A stretch of 64,000 nucleotides of DNA, from positions 2,862,001-2,926,000 of the forward strand of contig JAPYXD010000308.1 of the NCBI GenBank assembly GCA_030998225.1. The letters run 5' to 3'. A program made the position numbers and the translations under genes. Every line of letters starts with the position of its first letter. Positions within the stretch are counted from its first letter, which is position 1. Shown here piece after piece: positions 23,546-36,010 of this stretch. The notes below the pieces were generated by a model that saw only the letters and a list, made by a program, of their open reading frames with translations, was not told where the DNA came from and did no database searches. The DNA is from Diplolepis rosae (lineage: Eukaryota; Arthropoda; Insecta; Hymenoptera; Diplolepididae).

Positions 23546-24700
23546 TAACAATAGGCTTCCCCGTATGAAAATTTGCTAATTTTGGTTTCGCTCCGCAAAT
23601 TCAAACTTTAATTTATATTTTCTTAAATGCAGCACAATGTGACTGTAAGCAAATATAAAAATCTGTTTTAGCGTCACGTTTTCAGTTTTCGAGATAATTG
23701 TACGAGTTTGTCCATAAATAGCTTCCCCGTGTCAAACTTTACTAATTTTCGTTTCACTCCGCAAAGTCAAATTTTGATTTATATTTTTTTTAATGTAGCA
23801 CAATGTCACGGCATTCAAAAAAATAAGTCTCTTTTCATGCCACGTTTTTAATTTTCGAGATAATTGGACGAGTTTGTCGACAAATGGCTTCCCCGTGTGA
23901 AACTTTGCTAATTTTGGATTCACTCTGAAAACTCAAATTATAATTTATATATTTTATTAATGTAGCACAGTGTCACAGCAATAAACAACAAAACTCTCTT
24001 TTCATGACACATCTTCAGTTTTCGAGATAATTCGACGAGTTTGTTCATAAATGGCTTCCCCGTTTCAAAATTTTTGCTAATTTTTTTTTGCTCCGCAAAC
24101 TAAAATTTTATTTAATATTTTTTTTAATGTATCACAATATGACTGCAATCAAATACATTATTCACTTTTTACGTCACCTTATTTAGCTTTAGATATAATT
24201 GTACGAGTTTGTCAACAAATGGGTTCCCAATGATAAACTTTGCTAATTTTCGTTTCACTCCGCAAAGTCAAATTTTTGATTTATATTTTTTTTAATGTTT
24301 CACAATTTCACCGCAATCAAAAAAATTAGTCACATTTCATGCCACGTTTTTAATTTTCGAGATAATTGGACGAGTTTGTCGACAAATGGCTTCCCCGTGT
24401 GAAACTTTGCTAATTTTGGATTCACTCTGAAAACTCAAATTATAATTTATATATTTTATTAATGTAGCACAGTGTCACAGCAATAAACAACAAAACTCTC
24501 TTTTCATGACACATCTTCAGTTTTCGAGATAATTCGACGAGTTTGTTCATAAATGGCTTCCCCGTTTCAAAATTTTTGCTAATTTTTTTTTTTGCTCCGC
24601 AAACTAACATTTTATTTAATATTTTTTTTAATGTAGCACAATATGACTGCAATCAAATACATTAGTCACTTTTTACGTCACCTTTTTTAGTTTTCGAGAT
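23545..24700 (+). repeat. 3-mer run in unit B (two copies) with a diverged patch
   Basis: The CTTAAATGCAG marker is at 23622 and two trios follow, against four in unit A. That accounts for most of the 1-kb length difference between the two 6-kb units. A stretch at 24132-24334 carries a dense cluster of substitutions relative to sister copies and is described as a finding. Confidence 0.85.
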
Positions 24701-25960
24701 AATTGGACGAGTTTGTCAACAAATGGCTTCCCCGTTTCAAACTTTGCTAATTTGGTTTCACACCGCAAACTCAAATTAGATTTTTTTTTTTTTTATGTAG
24801 CACAATATGACTGCAATCAAATACAAAACTTTGTTTTTAAGTCACGTTTTCAGTTTTCGAGATAATTGGACGAGTTTGTTAACAATAGGCTTCCCCGTAT
24901 GAAAATTTGCTAATTTTGGTTTCGCTCCGCAAATTCAAACTTTAATTTATATTTTTTTAAATGTAGCACAATGTGACTGTAAGCAAATATAAAAATCTGT
25001 ATTAACGTCACGTTTTCAGTATTCGAGATAATTGTACGAGTTTGTCCATAAATAGCTTCCCCGTGTCAAACTTTGCTAATTTTGGTTTCGCTCCGCAAAA
25101 CTGAAACTTTAATTTCTATTTATTTTATATAGCACAATATGACTGCAAGCAAATAAAAAAATCTGTTTTTACGTCACGTTTTCAGTTTTCGTGATAATTG
25201 GACGAGTTTGTCGACAAACGGCTTCCCCGTGTGAAACTTTGCTACTTTTGGATTCACTCTGAAAACTCAAATTATAATTTATATATTTTATTAATGTAGC
25301 ACAGTGTCACAGCAATAAACAACAGAACTCTCTTTTCATGACACTTCTTCAGTTTTCGAGATAATTCGACGAGTTTGTTCATAAATGGCTTCCCCGTTTC
25401 AAAATTTTTGCTAATTTTGGTTTTGCTCCGCAAACTAACATTTTAATTTATATTTTTTTTAATGTAGCACAATATGACTGCAATCAAATACAGAAGTCAC
25501 TTTTTACGTCACCTTTTTTAGCTTTCGAGATAATTGGACGAGTTTGTCAACAAATGGGTTCCCAATGTTAAACTTTGCTAATTTTCGTTTCACTGCGCAA
25601 AAGTCAAATTTTAATTCATATGTTTTTTGATGTAGTACAATGTGACTGCACTCAAACACAGAAGTCTCTTTTCAAGCCACGTTTTTAGTTTTCGAGATAG
25701 TTGGACGAGTTTGTCCATAAATAGCTTCCCCGTGTCAAACTTTACTAATTTTGATTTTGCTCCGCGAACTAAAATTTTAATTTACATTTTCTTTAATGTA
25801 GCACAATTTGACTGCAATCAAATACAGAAGTCACTTTTTACGTCACCTTTTTTAGCTTTCGAGATAATTGGACGAGTTTGTCAACAAATGGGTTCCCAAT
25901 GCTAAACTTTGCTAATTATCGTTTCACTGCGCAAAGTAAAATTTTAATTCATATGTTTTT
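24700..25960 (+). repeat. Truncated third copy of the 6-kb unit
   Basis: The unit restarts at the poly-T monomer (about 24783). At about 24.87 kb it jumps to the part equivalent to 15.2 kb of unit A (ACAATAGGCTTCCCCGTATG). It then follows 15.37-15.9 / 21.37-21.9 kb, including the TTTATATAGCACAATATG and GACAAACGGC monomers. About 1.4 kb present in units A and B is missing at the jump. Confidence 0.72.
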
Positions 25961-28900
25961 TGATGTAGTACAATGTGACTGCATTCAAATACAGAAGTCT
26001 CTTTTAACGTCACATTTTTAGTTTTCGAGATAATTGGACGAGTTTGTCAACAAATGGCTTCCCCGTTTCAAACTTTGCTAATTTGGTTTCACACCACAGA
26101 CTAAAATTAGATTTTTTTTTTTTTATGTAGCACAATATGACTGCAATCAAATACAAAACTCTGTTTTTACGTCACGTTTTCAGTTTTCGAGATAATTGGA
26201 CGAGTTTGTCCATAAATTGCTTCCCCGTGTGAAACTTTGCTAATTTTGGTTTCACACCGCTAAGTCAAATTTTAATTTACATATTTTATTAATGTTGCAC
26301 AGTTTCACAGCAATAAACAACAAAACTCTCTTTTCATGACACTTCTTCAGTTTTCGAGATAATTCGACGAGTTTGTTCATAAATGGCTTCCCCGTTTCAA
26401 AATTTTTGCTAATTTTGGTTTTGCTCCGCAAACTAACATTTTAATTTACATTTTCTTTAATGTTGCACAATATGACTGAAAACAATTACAGAAGTCACTT
26501 TTTACGTCACCTTTTTTAGATTTCGAGATAATTGGACGAGTTCGTCAACAAATTGGTTCCCAATGCTAAACTTTGCTAATTTTCGTTTCACTGCGCAAAG
26601 TCAAATTTTAATTTATATATTTTTTTAATGTAGCACAATGTCACTGCATTCAAAAACGGAAGTCTCTTTTTGTGCCACGTTTTTACTTTTCGAGATAATT
26701 GGACGTGTTAGTCAAATAATGGCTTCCCCGTGTCAAACTTTGCTAATTTTGATTTTGCTCCGCGAACTAAAATTTTAATTTACATTTTCTTTAATGTAGC
26801 ACAATTTGACTGCAATCAAATACAGAAGTCACTTTTTACGTCACCTTTTTTAGCTTTCGAGATAATTGGACGAGTTTGTCAACAAATGGGTTCCCAATGT
26901 TAAACTTTGCTAATTTTCGTTTCACTGCGCAAAGTCAAATTTTAATTTATATATTTTTTAATGTAGCACAATGTCACTGCATTCAAAAACGGAAGTCTCT
27001 TTTTGTGCCACGTTTTTACTTTTCGAGATAATTGGACGTGTTTGTCAAATAATGGCTTCCCCGTGTCAAACTTTGCTAATTTTGATTTTGCTCCGCTAAC
27101 TAAAATTTTAATTTACATTTTCTTTAATGTAGCACAATTTGACTGCAATCAAATACAGAAGTCACTTTTTACGTCACGTTTTCAGTTTTCGAGATAATTG
27201 GACGAGTTTGTCCATAAATTGCTTCCCCGTGTGAAACATTGCTAATTTTGGTTTCACACCGCAAACTCAAATTTTAATTTATATATTTTTTTTAATGCGG
27301 CACAGTGTGACTGCAATAAAAAACCGAAGTATCTTTTTAAGCCACTTCTTTAGTTTTCGAGATAATTCAGCGAGTTTGTCCATAAATGGCTTCCCAGTGT
27401 TAAAGTTTGCTAATTTTGGTTTCGCTCCGCAATCTCAAATTTTAATTTATATATTTATTTTGATGTAGCACAATGTCACTGCATTCAAAAACGAAAGTCT
27501 CTTTTCGTGCCACGTTTTTACTTTTCGAGATAATTGTACGAGTTTGTTAACAAAATGCTTCCCCGTGTCAAAATTTGCTAATTTTGGTTTCACTCCGCAA
27601 ACTCAAATTAAAAGTTATATTTTTTTAAATGTAGCAAAATGTGACTGCGATCAGAAACCGAAGTCACTTTTTATACGAGTTTTTTAGTTTTCGACATAAT
27701 TGTACGAATTTGTCCATAAATAGCTTCCCCGTGTCAAACTTTGCTAATTTGGTTTCACACCACAGACTCAAATTTTAATTTATATATTTTTCTTAATGTG
27801 GCACAGTGTGACTGCAATAAAAAACCGAAGTCTCTTTTTAAGCCACTTCTTTAGTTTTCGAGATAATTGGACGAGTTTGTTAACAAATGGGTTCCCAGTG
27901 TTAAACTTTGCTAATTTTCGTTTCACTACGCAAAGTCATATTTTAATTTATATTTTTTTTAAAGTAGTACAATGTGACTGCAATCAAATACAGAAGTCTC
28001 TTTTTACGTCACGTTTTTAGTTTTTGAGATAATTGGACGAGTTTGTTAACAAAAGGGTTCCCAGTGATAAACTTCACTAATTTTCGTATCAGTACGCAAA
28101 GTCAAATTTTAATTCATATTTTTTTAAATGTAGTACAATGTGACTGCATTCAAATACAGAAGCCTCTTTTCACGTCACGTTTTTAGTTTTTGAGATAATT
28201 GGACGAGTTCGTTAACAAATGGGTTACCAGTGTTAAACTTTGCTAATTTTCTTTTCACTACGCAAAGTCAAATTTTAATTTATATTTTTTTTAAAGTAGT
28301 ACAATGTGACTGCATTCAAATACAGAAGTCTCTTTTCACGTCACGTTTTTAGTTTTTGAGATAATTGGACGAGTTTGTCAACAAATGGCTTCCCCGTTTC
28401 AAACTTTGCTAATTTGGTTTCACACCGCAAACTCAAATTAGATTTTTTTTTTTTTTATGTAGCACAATATGACTGCAATCAAATACAAAACTTTGTTTTT
28501 AAGTCACGTTTTCAGTTTTCGAGATAATTGGACGAGTTTGTCCATAAATTGCTTCCCCGTGTGAAACTTTGCTAATTTTGGTTTCACTCCGCTAAGTCAA
28601 ATTTTAATTTATATATTTTCTTAATGTGGCACAGAGTTACTGCAATAAAAAACCCAAGTCTCTTTTTAAGACACTTCTTTATTTTCCGAGATAATTCGAC
28701 GAGTTTGTCCATAAATGGCTTCCCAGTGTTAAACTTTGCTAATTTTGGTTTAGCTCCACAAACTCAAATTTTAATTTATATATTTTTTTTAATACAGCGC
28801 AGTGTGATTGCAATAAAAAACCCAAGTCTCTTTTTAAGACACTTCTTTAGTTTCCGAGATAATTCGACGAGTTTGTCCATAAATGGCTTCCCAGTGTTAA

Positions 28901-28980
28901 ACTTTGCTAATTTTCGTTTAGCTCCGCAAACGCAAATTTTAATTTATATTTTTTTTAATGTAGCACAATGTCACTGTATT
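25960..28980 (+). repeat. About 3-kb block, copy at 41.93-44.93 kb
   Basis: The order of variants here is matched at an offset of 15,965-15,967 bp. Shared words are GACTGAAAACAATTACAG / GACTGAAACCAATTACAG (26475 and about 42441), GTGTTAGTCAAATAATGG (26705 and about 42671), AATGCGGCACAGTGTGACTG (about 27294 and 43260), CGTATCAGTACGC (28085 and 44051) and GGCACAGAGTTACTGC (28628 and about 44591). The match weakens after about 28.97 kb. Confidence 0.82.
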
Positions 28981-31850
28981 CAAAAACGGAAGTCTCTTTT
29001 CGTGCGACGTTGTTACTTTTCGCGATAATTGGACGTGTTTGTCAAATAATGGCTTCCCCGTGTCAAACTTTGCTAATTTTGATTTTGCTCCGCGAACTAA
29101 AATTTTAATTTACATTTTCTTTAATGTAGCACAATTTGACTGCAATCAAATACAGAAGTCACTTTTTACGTCACCTTTTTTAGCTTTTGAGATAATTGGA
29201 CGAGTTTGTCAACAAATGGGTTCCCAATGTCAAACTTTGCTAATTTTCGTTTCACTCCGCAAAGTCAAATTTTAATTTATATATTTTTTAATGTAGCACA
29301 ATGTCACTGCTTTCAAAAACGGAAGTCTCTTTTTGTGCCACGTTTTTACTTTTCGAGATAATTGGACGAGTTTGTCAACAAATGGCTTCCCCGTTTCAAA
29401 CTTTGCTAATTTGGTTTCACACCACAGACTCAAATTTTAATTTATATATTTTTTTTAATGCGGCACAGTGTGACTGCAATAAAAAACCGAAGTCTCTTTT
29501 TAAGCCACTTCTTTAGTTTTCGAGATAATTCAGCGAGTTTGTCCATAAATGGCTTCCCAGTGTTAAAGTTTGCTAATTTTGGTTTCGCTCCGCAATCTCA
29601 AATTTTAATTTATATATTTATTTTGATGTAGCACAATGTCACTGCATTCAAAAACGAAAGTCTCTTTCCGTGCCACGTTTTTACTTTTCGAGATAATTGT
29701 ACGAGTTTGTTAACAAAATGCTTCCCCGTGTCAAACTTTGCTAATTTTCATTTCACTCCGCAAAATAAAATTTTAATTTACATTTTTATTTTGATGTAGC
29801 AGAATATGACTGCAATCAAATACAAAATACTCTTTTTACGTGACGTTTTCAGATTTCGAGATAATTGTACGAGTTTGTTAACAAAAGGCTTCCCCGTGTC
29901 AAACTTTGCTAATTTTGGTACCGCTCCGCGGTATTTTTTAATGTAGCACAATGTCAGTGCATTCAAAAACGAAAGTCTCTTTTCGTGCCACGTTTTTACT
30001 TTTCGAGCTAATTGTAAGAGTTTGTTAACAAATGGCTTCCCCGTATGAAAATTTGCTAATTTTGGTTTCGCTCCGCAAAACTCAAACTTTAATTTATATT
30101 TTTTTAAATGTAGCACAATGTGACTGCAATCAAATACAAAACTCTGTTTTTACGGCAGTTTTTCAGTTTTCGAGATAATTGGACGAGTTTGTTAACAATA
30201 GGCTTCCCCGTATGAAAATTTGCTAATTTTGGTTTCGCTCCGCAAATTCAAACTTTAATTTATATTTTCTTAAATGCAGCACAATGTGACTGTAAGCAAA
30301 TATAAAAATCTGTTTTAACGTGACGTTTTCAGATTTCGAGATAATTGTACGAGTTTGTCCATAAATCGCTTCCCCGTGTCAAACTTTACTAATTTTCGTT
30401 TCACTCCCCAAAGTCAAATTTTGATTTATATTTTTTTTAATGTAGCACAATGTCACGGCATTCAAAAAAATAAGTCTCTTTTCATGCCACGTTTTTACTT
30501 TTCGAGATAATTGTACGAATTTGTCCATAAATAGCTTCCCCGTTTCAAACTTTGCTAATTTGGTTTCACACCACAGACTCAAATTTTAATTTATATATTT
30601 TTCTTAATGTGGCACAGTGTGACTGCAATAAAAAACCGAAGTCTCTTTTTAAGCCACTTCTTTAAGTTTTCGAGATAATTGGACGAGTTTGTTAACAAAT
30701 GGGTTCCCAGTGTTAAACTTTGCTAATTTTCGTTTCACTACGCAAAGACAAATTTTAATTTATAGTTTTTTAAAAAGGAAGCACAATGTGACTGTAAGCA
30801 AATATAAAAATCTGTTTTAACGTCACGTTTTCAGTTTTCGAGATAATTGGACGAGTTTGTCAACAAATGGCTTCCCCGTTTCAAACTTTGCTAATTTGGT
30901 TTCACACCGCAAACTCAAATTAGATTTTTTTTTTTTTTATGTAGCACAATATGACTGCAATCAAATACAAAACTTTGTTTTTAAGTCACGTTTTCAGTTT
31001 TCGAGATAATTGGACGAGTTTGTCCATAAATTGCTTCCCCGTGTGAAACTTTGCTAATTTTGGTTTCACTCCGCTAAGTCAAATTTTAATTTATATATTT
31101 TCTTAATGTGGCACAGAGTTACTGCAATAAAAAACCCAAGTCTCTTTTTAAGACACTTCTTTAGTTTCCGAGATAATTCGACGAGTTTGTCCATAAATGG
31201 CTTCCCAGTGTTAAACTTTGCTAATTTTCGTTTAGCTCCGCAAACGCAAATTTTAATTTATATATTTTTTTTAATACAGCGCAGTGTGATTGCAATAGAA
31301 AACCAAAGTCTCTTTTTAAGACACTTCTTTAGTTTCCGAGATAATTCGACGAGTTTGTCCATAAATGGCTTCCCAGTGTTAAACTTTGCTAATTTTCGTT
31401 TAGCTCCGCAAACGCAAATTTTAATTTATATTTTTTTTAATGTAGCACAATGTCACTGCATTCAAAAACGGAAGTCACTTTTCCTGCGACGTTTTTACTT
31501 TTCGAGATAATTGAACGTGTTTGTCAAATAATGGCTTCCCCGTGTCAAACTTTGCTAATTTTGATTTTGCTCCGCGAACTAAAATTTTAATTTACATTTT
31601 CTTTAATGTAGCACAATTTGACTGCAATCAAATACAGAAGTCTCTTTTTACGTCACCTTTTTTAGTTTTCGAGATAATTGGACGAGTTTGTTAACAAATG
31701 GGTTCCCTGTGTTAAACTTTGCTAATTTTCGTTTCACTACGCAAAGACAAATTTTAATTTATATTTTTTTTAATGTAGTACAATGTGACTGCAATCAAAT
31801 ACAAAAGTCTGTTTTTACGGCAGTTTTTCAGTTTTCGAGATAATTGGACG
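28980..31850 (+). repeat. Array block with 2,482-bp repeat and a distant insert
   Basis: The poly-T to GGCACAGAG run at 28.38-28.98 kb recurs at 30.86-31.46 kb, 2,482 bp downstream. Between them, about 29.71-30.30 kb is a copy of the short-monomer region of the 19-mer units (offsets 22,623 and 19,480 bp), including the GC dyad at 29919-29933 and the CTTAAATGCAG marker at 30269. One monomer near 30400 has CACTCCCCAAAG instead of CACTCCGCAAAG. Confidence 0.78.
29919..29933. repeat. GC dyad in short monomer (copy 3, distant)
   Basis: The TACCGCTCCGCGGTA dyad recurs 19,480 bp downstream of copy 2, with the same 20-bp deletion and the same flanking monomers. It marks sequence exchange across about 20 kb. 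Confidence 0.8.
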
Positions 31851-33700
31851 AGTTTGTCGACAAATGGCTTCCCCGTGTGAAACTTTGCTAATTTTGGATT
31901 CACTCTGAAAACTCAAATTATAATTTATATATTTTATTAATGTAGCACAGTGTCACAGCAATAAACAAAAAAACTCTCTTTTCATGACACATCTTCAGTT
32001 TTCGAGATAATTCGACGAGTTTGTTCATAAATGGCTTCCCCGTTTCAAAATTTTTGCTAATTTTTTTTGCTCCGCAAACTATAATTTTATTTAATATTTT
32101 TTTAATGTAGCACAATATGACTGCAAGCAAATACAGAAGTCACTTTTTACGTCACCTTTTTTAGCTTTCGAGATAATTGGACGAGTTTGTCAACAAATGG
32201 GTTCCCAATGTTAAACTTTGCTAATTTTCGTTTCAATACGCAAAAGTCAAATTTTAATTTATATATTTTTTAATGTAGCACAATGTCACTGCATTCAAAA
32301 ACGGAAGTCTCTTTTTAAGCCACTTGTTTAGTTTTCGAGTTAATTCAGCGAGTTTGTGAACAAATGGCTTCCCAGTGTTAAACTTTGCTAATTTTCGTTT
32401 CACTCCGCAAAGTCAAATTTTAATTTATATATTTTTTAATGTAGCACAATGTCACTGCATTCAAAAACGGAAGTCTCTTTTTAAGCCACTTCTTTAGTTT
32501 TCGAGATAATTCAGCGAGTTTGTCCATAAATGGCTTCCCCGTGTCAAACTTTGCTAATTTTGGTTTCGCTCCGCAAAACTGAAACTTTAATTTCTATTTA
32601 TTTCATATAGCACAATATGACTGCAAGCAAATAAAAAAATCTGTTTTTACGTCACGTTTTCAGTTTTCGTGATAATTGGACGAGTTTGTCGACAAACGGC
32701 TTCCCCGTGTGAAACTTTGCTACTTTTGGATTCACTCTGAAAACTCAAATTATAATTTATATATTTTATTAATGTAGCACAGTGTCACAGCAATAAACAA
32801 CAAAACTCTCATTTCATGACACATCTTCAGTTTTCGAGATAATTCGACGAGTTTGTTCATAAATGGCTTCCCCGTTTCAAAATTTTTGCTAATTATTTTT
32901 GCTCCGCAAACTAACATTTTATTTAATATTTTTTTTAATGTAGCACAATATGACTGCAATCAAATACAGAAGTCACTTTTTACGTCACCTTTTTTAGCTT
33001 TCGAGATTATTGGACGAGTTTTTCAACATATGGGTTCCCAATGTTAAACTTTGCTAATTTTCATTTCACTGCGCAAAAGTCAAATTTTAATTCATATGTT
33101 TTTTGATGTAGCACAATGTGACTGCACTCAAATACAGAAGTCTCTTTTAACGTCACATTTTTTAGTGTTCGAGAAAATTGGACGAGTTTGTCCATAAATG
33201 GTTTTCCCGTGTCAAACTTTGCTAATTTTCGTTTCACTCCGCAAAGTCAAATTTTAATTTATATATTTTTTAATGTAGCACAATGTCACTGCATTCAAAA
33301 ACGGAAGTCACTTTTCCTGCGACGTTTTTACTTTTCGAGATAATTGAACGTGTTTGTCAAATAATGGCTTCCCCGTGTCAAACTTTGCTAATTTTGATTT
33401 TGCTCCGCGAACTAAAATTTTAATTTACATTTTCTTTAATGTAGCACAATTTGACTGCAATCAAATACAGAAGTCTCTTTTTACGTCACCTTTTTTAGTT
33501 TTCGAGATAATTGGACGAGTTTGTTAACAAATGGGTTCCCTGTGTTAAACTTTGCTAATTTTCGTTTCACTACGCAAAGACAAATTTTAATTTATATTTT
33601 TTTAATGTAGTGCAATGTGACTGCAATCAAATACAAAACTCTGTTTTTACGGCAGTTTTTCAGTTTTCGAGATAATTGGACGAGTTTGTAAACAAAAGGC
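31850..33700 (+). repeat. Array block with copies at 45.15, 47.65 and 49.65 kb
   Basis: The run GACAAATGG, ATTCACTCTGAAAAC, then two TCACTGCATTCAAAAACGG monomers with GCCACTTSTTTAG, then the TTTCATATAGCACAATATG monomer, is repeated at offsets of 13,311-13,313 bp (45.15 kb) and again one and two HOR units later. The part after about 33.1 kb resembles 22.0-22.5 kb of unit B (TGGTTTTCCCGTGTC, then TTCCTGCGACG, then TTGAACGTGTTTGTC). Confidence 0.75.
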
Positions 33701-36010
33701 TTCCCCGTTTGAAAATTTGCTAATTTTGGATTCGCTCCGCAAAATCAAAATTTAATTTATATGTTTTTTGATGTAGTACAATGTGACTGTAAGCAAATAT
33801 AAAAATCTGTTTTAACGTCACGTTTTCAGTTTTCGAGATAATTGTACGAGTTTGTCCATAAATAGCTTCCCCGTTTCAAACTTTGCTAATTTTCGTTTCA
33901 CTCCGCAAAGTCAAATTTTGATTTATATTTTTTTTAATGTAGCACAATGTCACGGCATTCAAAAAAATAAGTCTCTTTTCATGCCACGTTTTTACTTTTC
34001 GAGATAATTGGACGAGTTTGTCGACAAATGGCTTCCCCGTGTGAAACTTTGCTAATTTTGGATTCACTCTGAAAACTCAAATTATAATTTATATATTTTA
34101 TTAATGTAGCACAGTGTCACAGCAATAAACAACAAAACTCTCTTTTCATGACACATCTTCAGTTTTCGAGATAATTCGACGAGTTTGTTCATAAATGGCT
34201 TCCCCGTTTCAAAATTTTTGCTAATTTTTTTTTTTGCTCCGCAAACTAACATTTTATTTAATATTTTTTTTAATGTAGCACAATATGACTGCAATCAAAT
34301 ACAGAAGTCAATTTTTACGCCACCTTTTTTTAGCTTTCAAGATAATTGGACGAGTTTGTCAACAAATGGGTTCCCAATGTTAAACTTTGCTAATTTTCGT
34401 TTCACTACGCAAAAGTCAAATTTTAATTCATATGTTTCTTGATGTAGTACAATGTGACTGCATTCAAATACAGAAGTCTCTTTTAACGTCACATTTTTAG
34501 TTTTCGAGATAATTGGACGAGTTTGTCAACAAATGGCTTCCCCGTTTCAAACTTTGCTAATTTGGTTTCACACCACAGACTCAAATTAGATTTTTTTTTT
34601 TTTTATGTAGCACAATATGACTGCAATCAAATACAAAACTCTGTTTTTACGTCACGTTTTCAGTTTTCGATATAATTGGACGAGTTTGTTCATATATTGC
34701 TTCCCCGTGCGAAACTTTGCTAATTTTGGTTTCACACCGCTAAGTCAAATTTTAATTTACATATTTTATTTATGTAGCACAGTTTCACAGCAATAAACAA
34801 CAAAACTTTTTTCATGACACTTCTTCAGTTTTCGAGATAATTCGACGAGTTTGTTCATAAATGGCTTCCCCGTTTCAAAATTTTTGCTAATTTTGGTTTT
34901 GCTCCGCAAACTAACATTTTAATTTATATTTTTTTTGATGTAGCACAATATGACTGAAATCAATTACAGAAGTCACTTTTTACGTCACCTTTTTTAGCTT
35001 TCGAGATAATTGGACGAGTTTGTCAACAAATGGGTTCCCAATGTTAAACTTTGCTAATTTTCGTTTCACTGCGCAAAGTCAAATTTTAATTTATATATTT
35101 TTTAATGTAGCACAATGTCACTGCATTCAAAAACGGAAGTCTCTTTTTGTGCCACGTTTTTACTTTTCGAGATAATTGGACGTGTTTGTCAAATAATGGC
35201 TTCCCCGTGTCAAACTTTACTAATTTTGATTTTGCTCCGCGAACTAAAATTTTAATTTACATTTTCTTTAATGTAGCACAATTTGACTGCAATCAAATAC
35301 AGAAGTCACTTTTTACGTCACCTTTTTTAGCTTTCGAGATAATTGGACGAGTTTGTCAACAAATGGGTTCCCAATGTTAAACTTTGCTAATTTTCGTTTC
35401 ACTGCGCAAAGTCAAATTTTAATTTATATATTTTTTAATGTAGCACAATGTCACTGCATTCAAAAACGGAAGTCTCTTTTTGTGCCACGTTTTTACTTTT
35501 CGAGATAATTGGACGTGTTTGTCAAATAATGGCTTCCCCGTGTCAAACTTTGCTAATTTTGATTTTGCTCCGCTAACTAAAATTTTAATTTACATTTTCT
35601 TTAATGTAGCACAATTTGACTGCAATCAAATACAGAAGTCACTTTTTACGTCACCTTTTTTAGCTTTCGAGATAATTGGACGAGTTTGTCAACAAATGGC
35701 TTCCCCGTTTCAAACTTTGCTAATTTGGTTTCACACCACAGACTCAAATTTTAATTTATATATTTTTTTTAATGCGGCACAGTGTGACTGCAATAAAAAA
35801 CCGAAGTCTCTTTTTATACCAGTTTTTAGTTTTCGAGATAATTGTACGAATTTGTCCATAAATAGCTTCCCCGTGTCAAACTTTGCTAATTTTCGTTTCA
35901 CTCCGCAAAGTCAAATTTTAATTTATATACTTTTTAATGTAGCACAATGTCACTGCATTCAAAAACGGAAGTCTCTTTTCGTGCGACGTTTTTACTTCTC
36001 GAGATAATTG
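33700..36010 (+). repeat. About 2.1-kb block, copy at 54.5-56.6 kb
   Basis: The variant order is matched at an offset of about 20,790 bp: the CACGGCATTC trio, the GTTTYTTGATGTAGTACAATG monomer, the poly-T monomer (34590 and about 55377), GACTGAAATCAATTACAG (34953 and about 55742), and the GTGTTTGTCAAATAATGG monomers at 35186 and 35516. The longest open frame of the window (35480-36007) falls here and simply runs through three monomers. Confidence 0.8.

Noticed and set aside
35480..36007. Longest open frame, 175 codons, plus strand
   Set aside because: It runs through just over three satellite monomers. Its translation is the same phenylalanine- and serine-rich phrase restarted in successive frames, with no domain. 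Copies elsewhere are broken by single indels.
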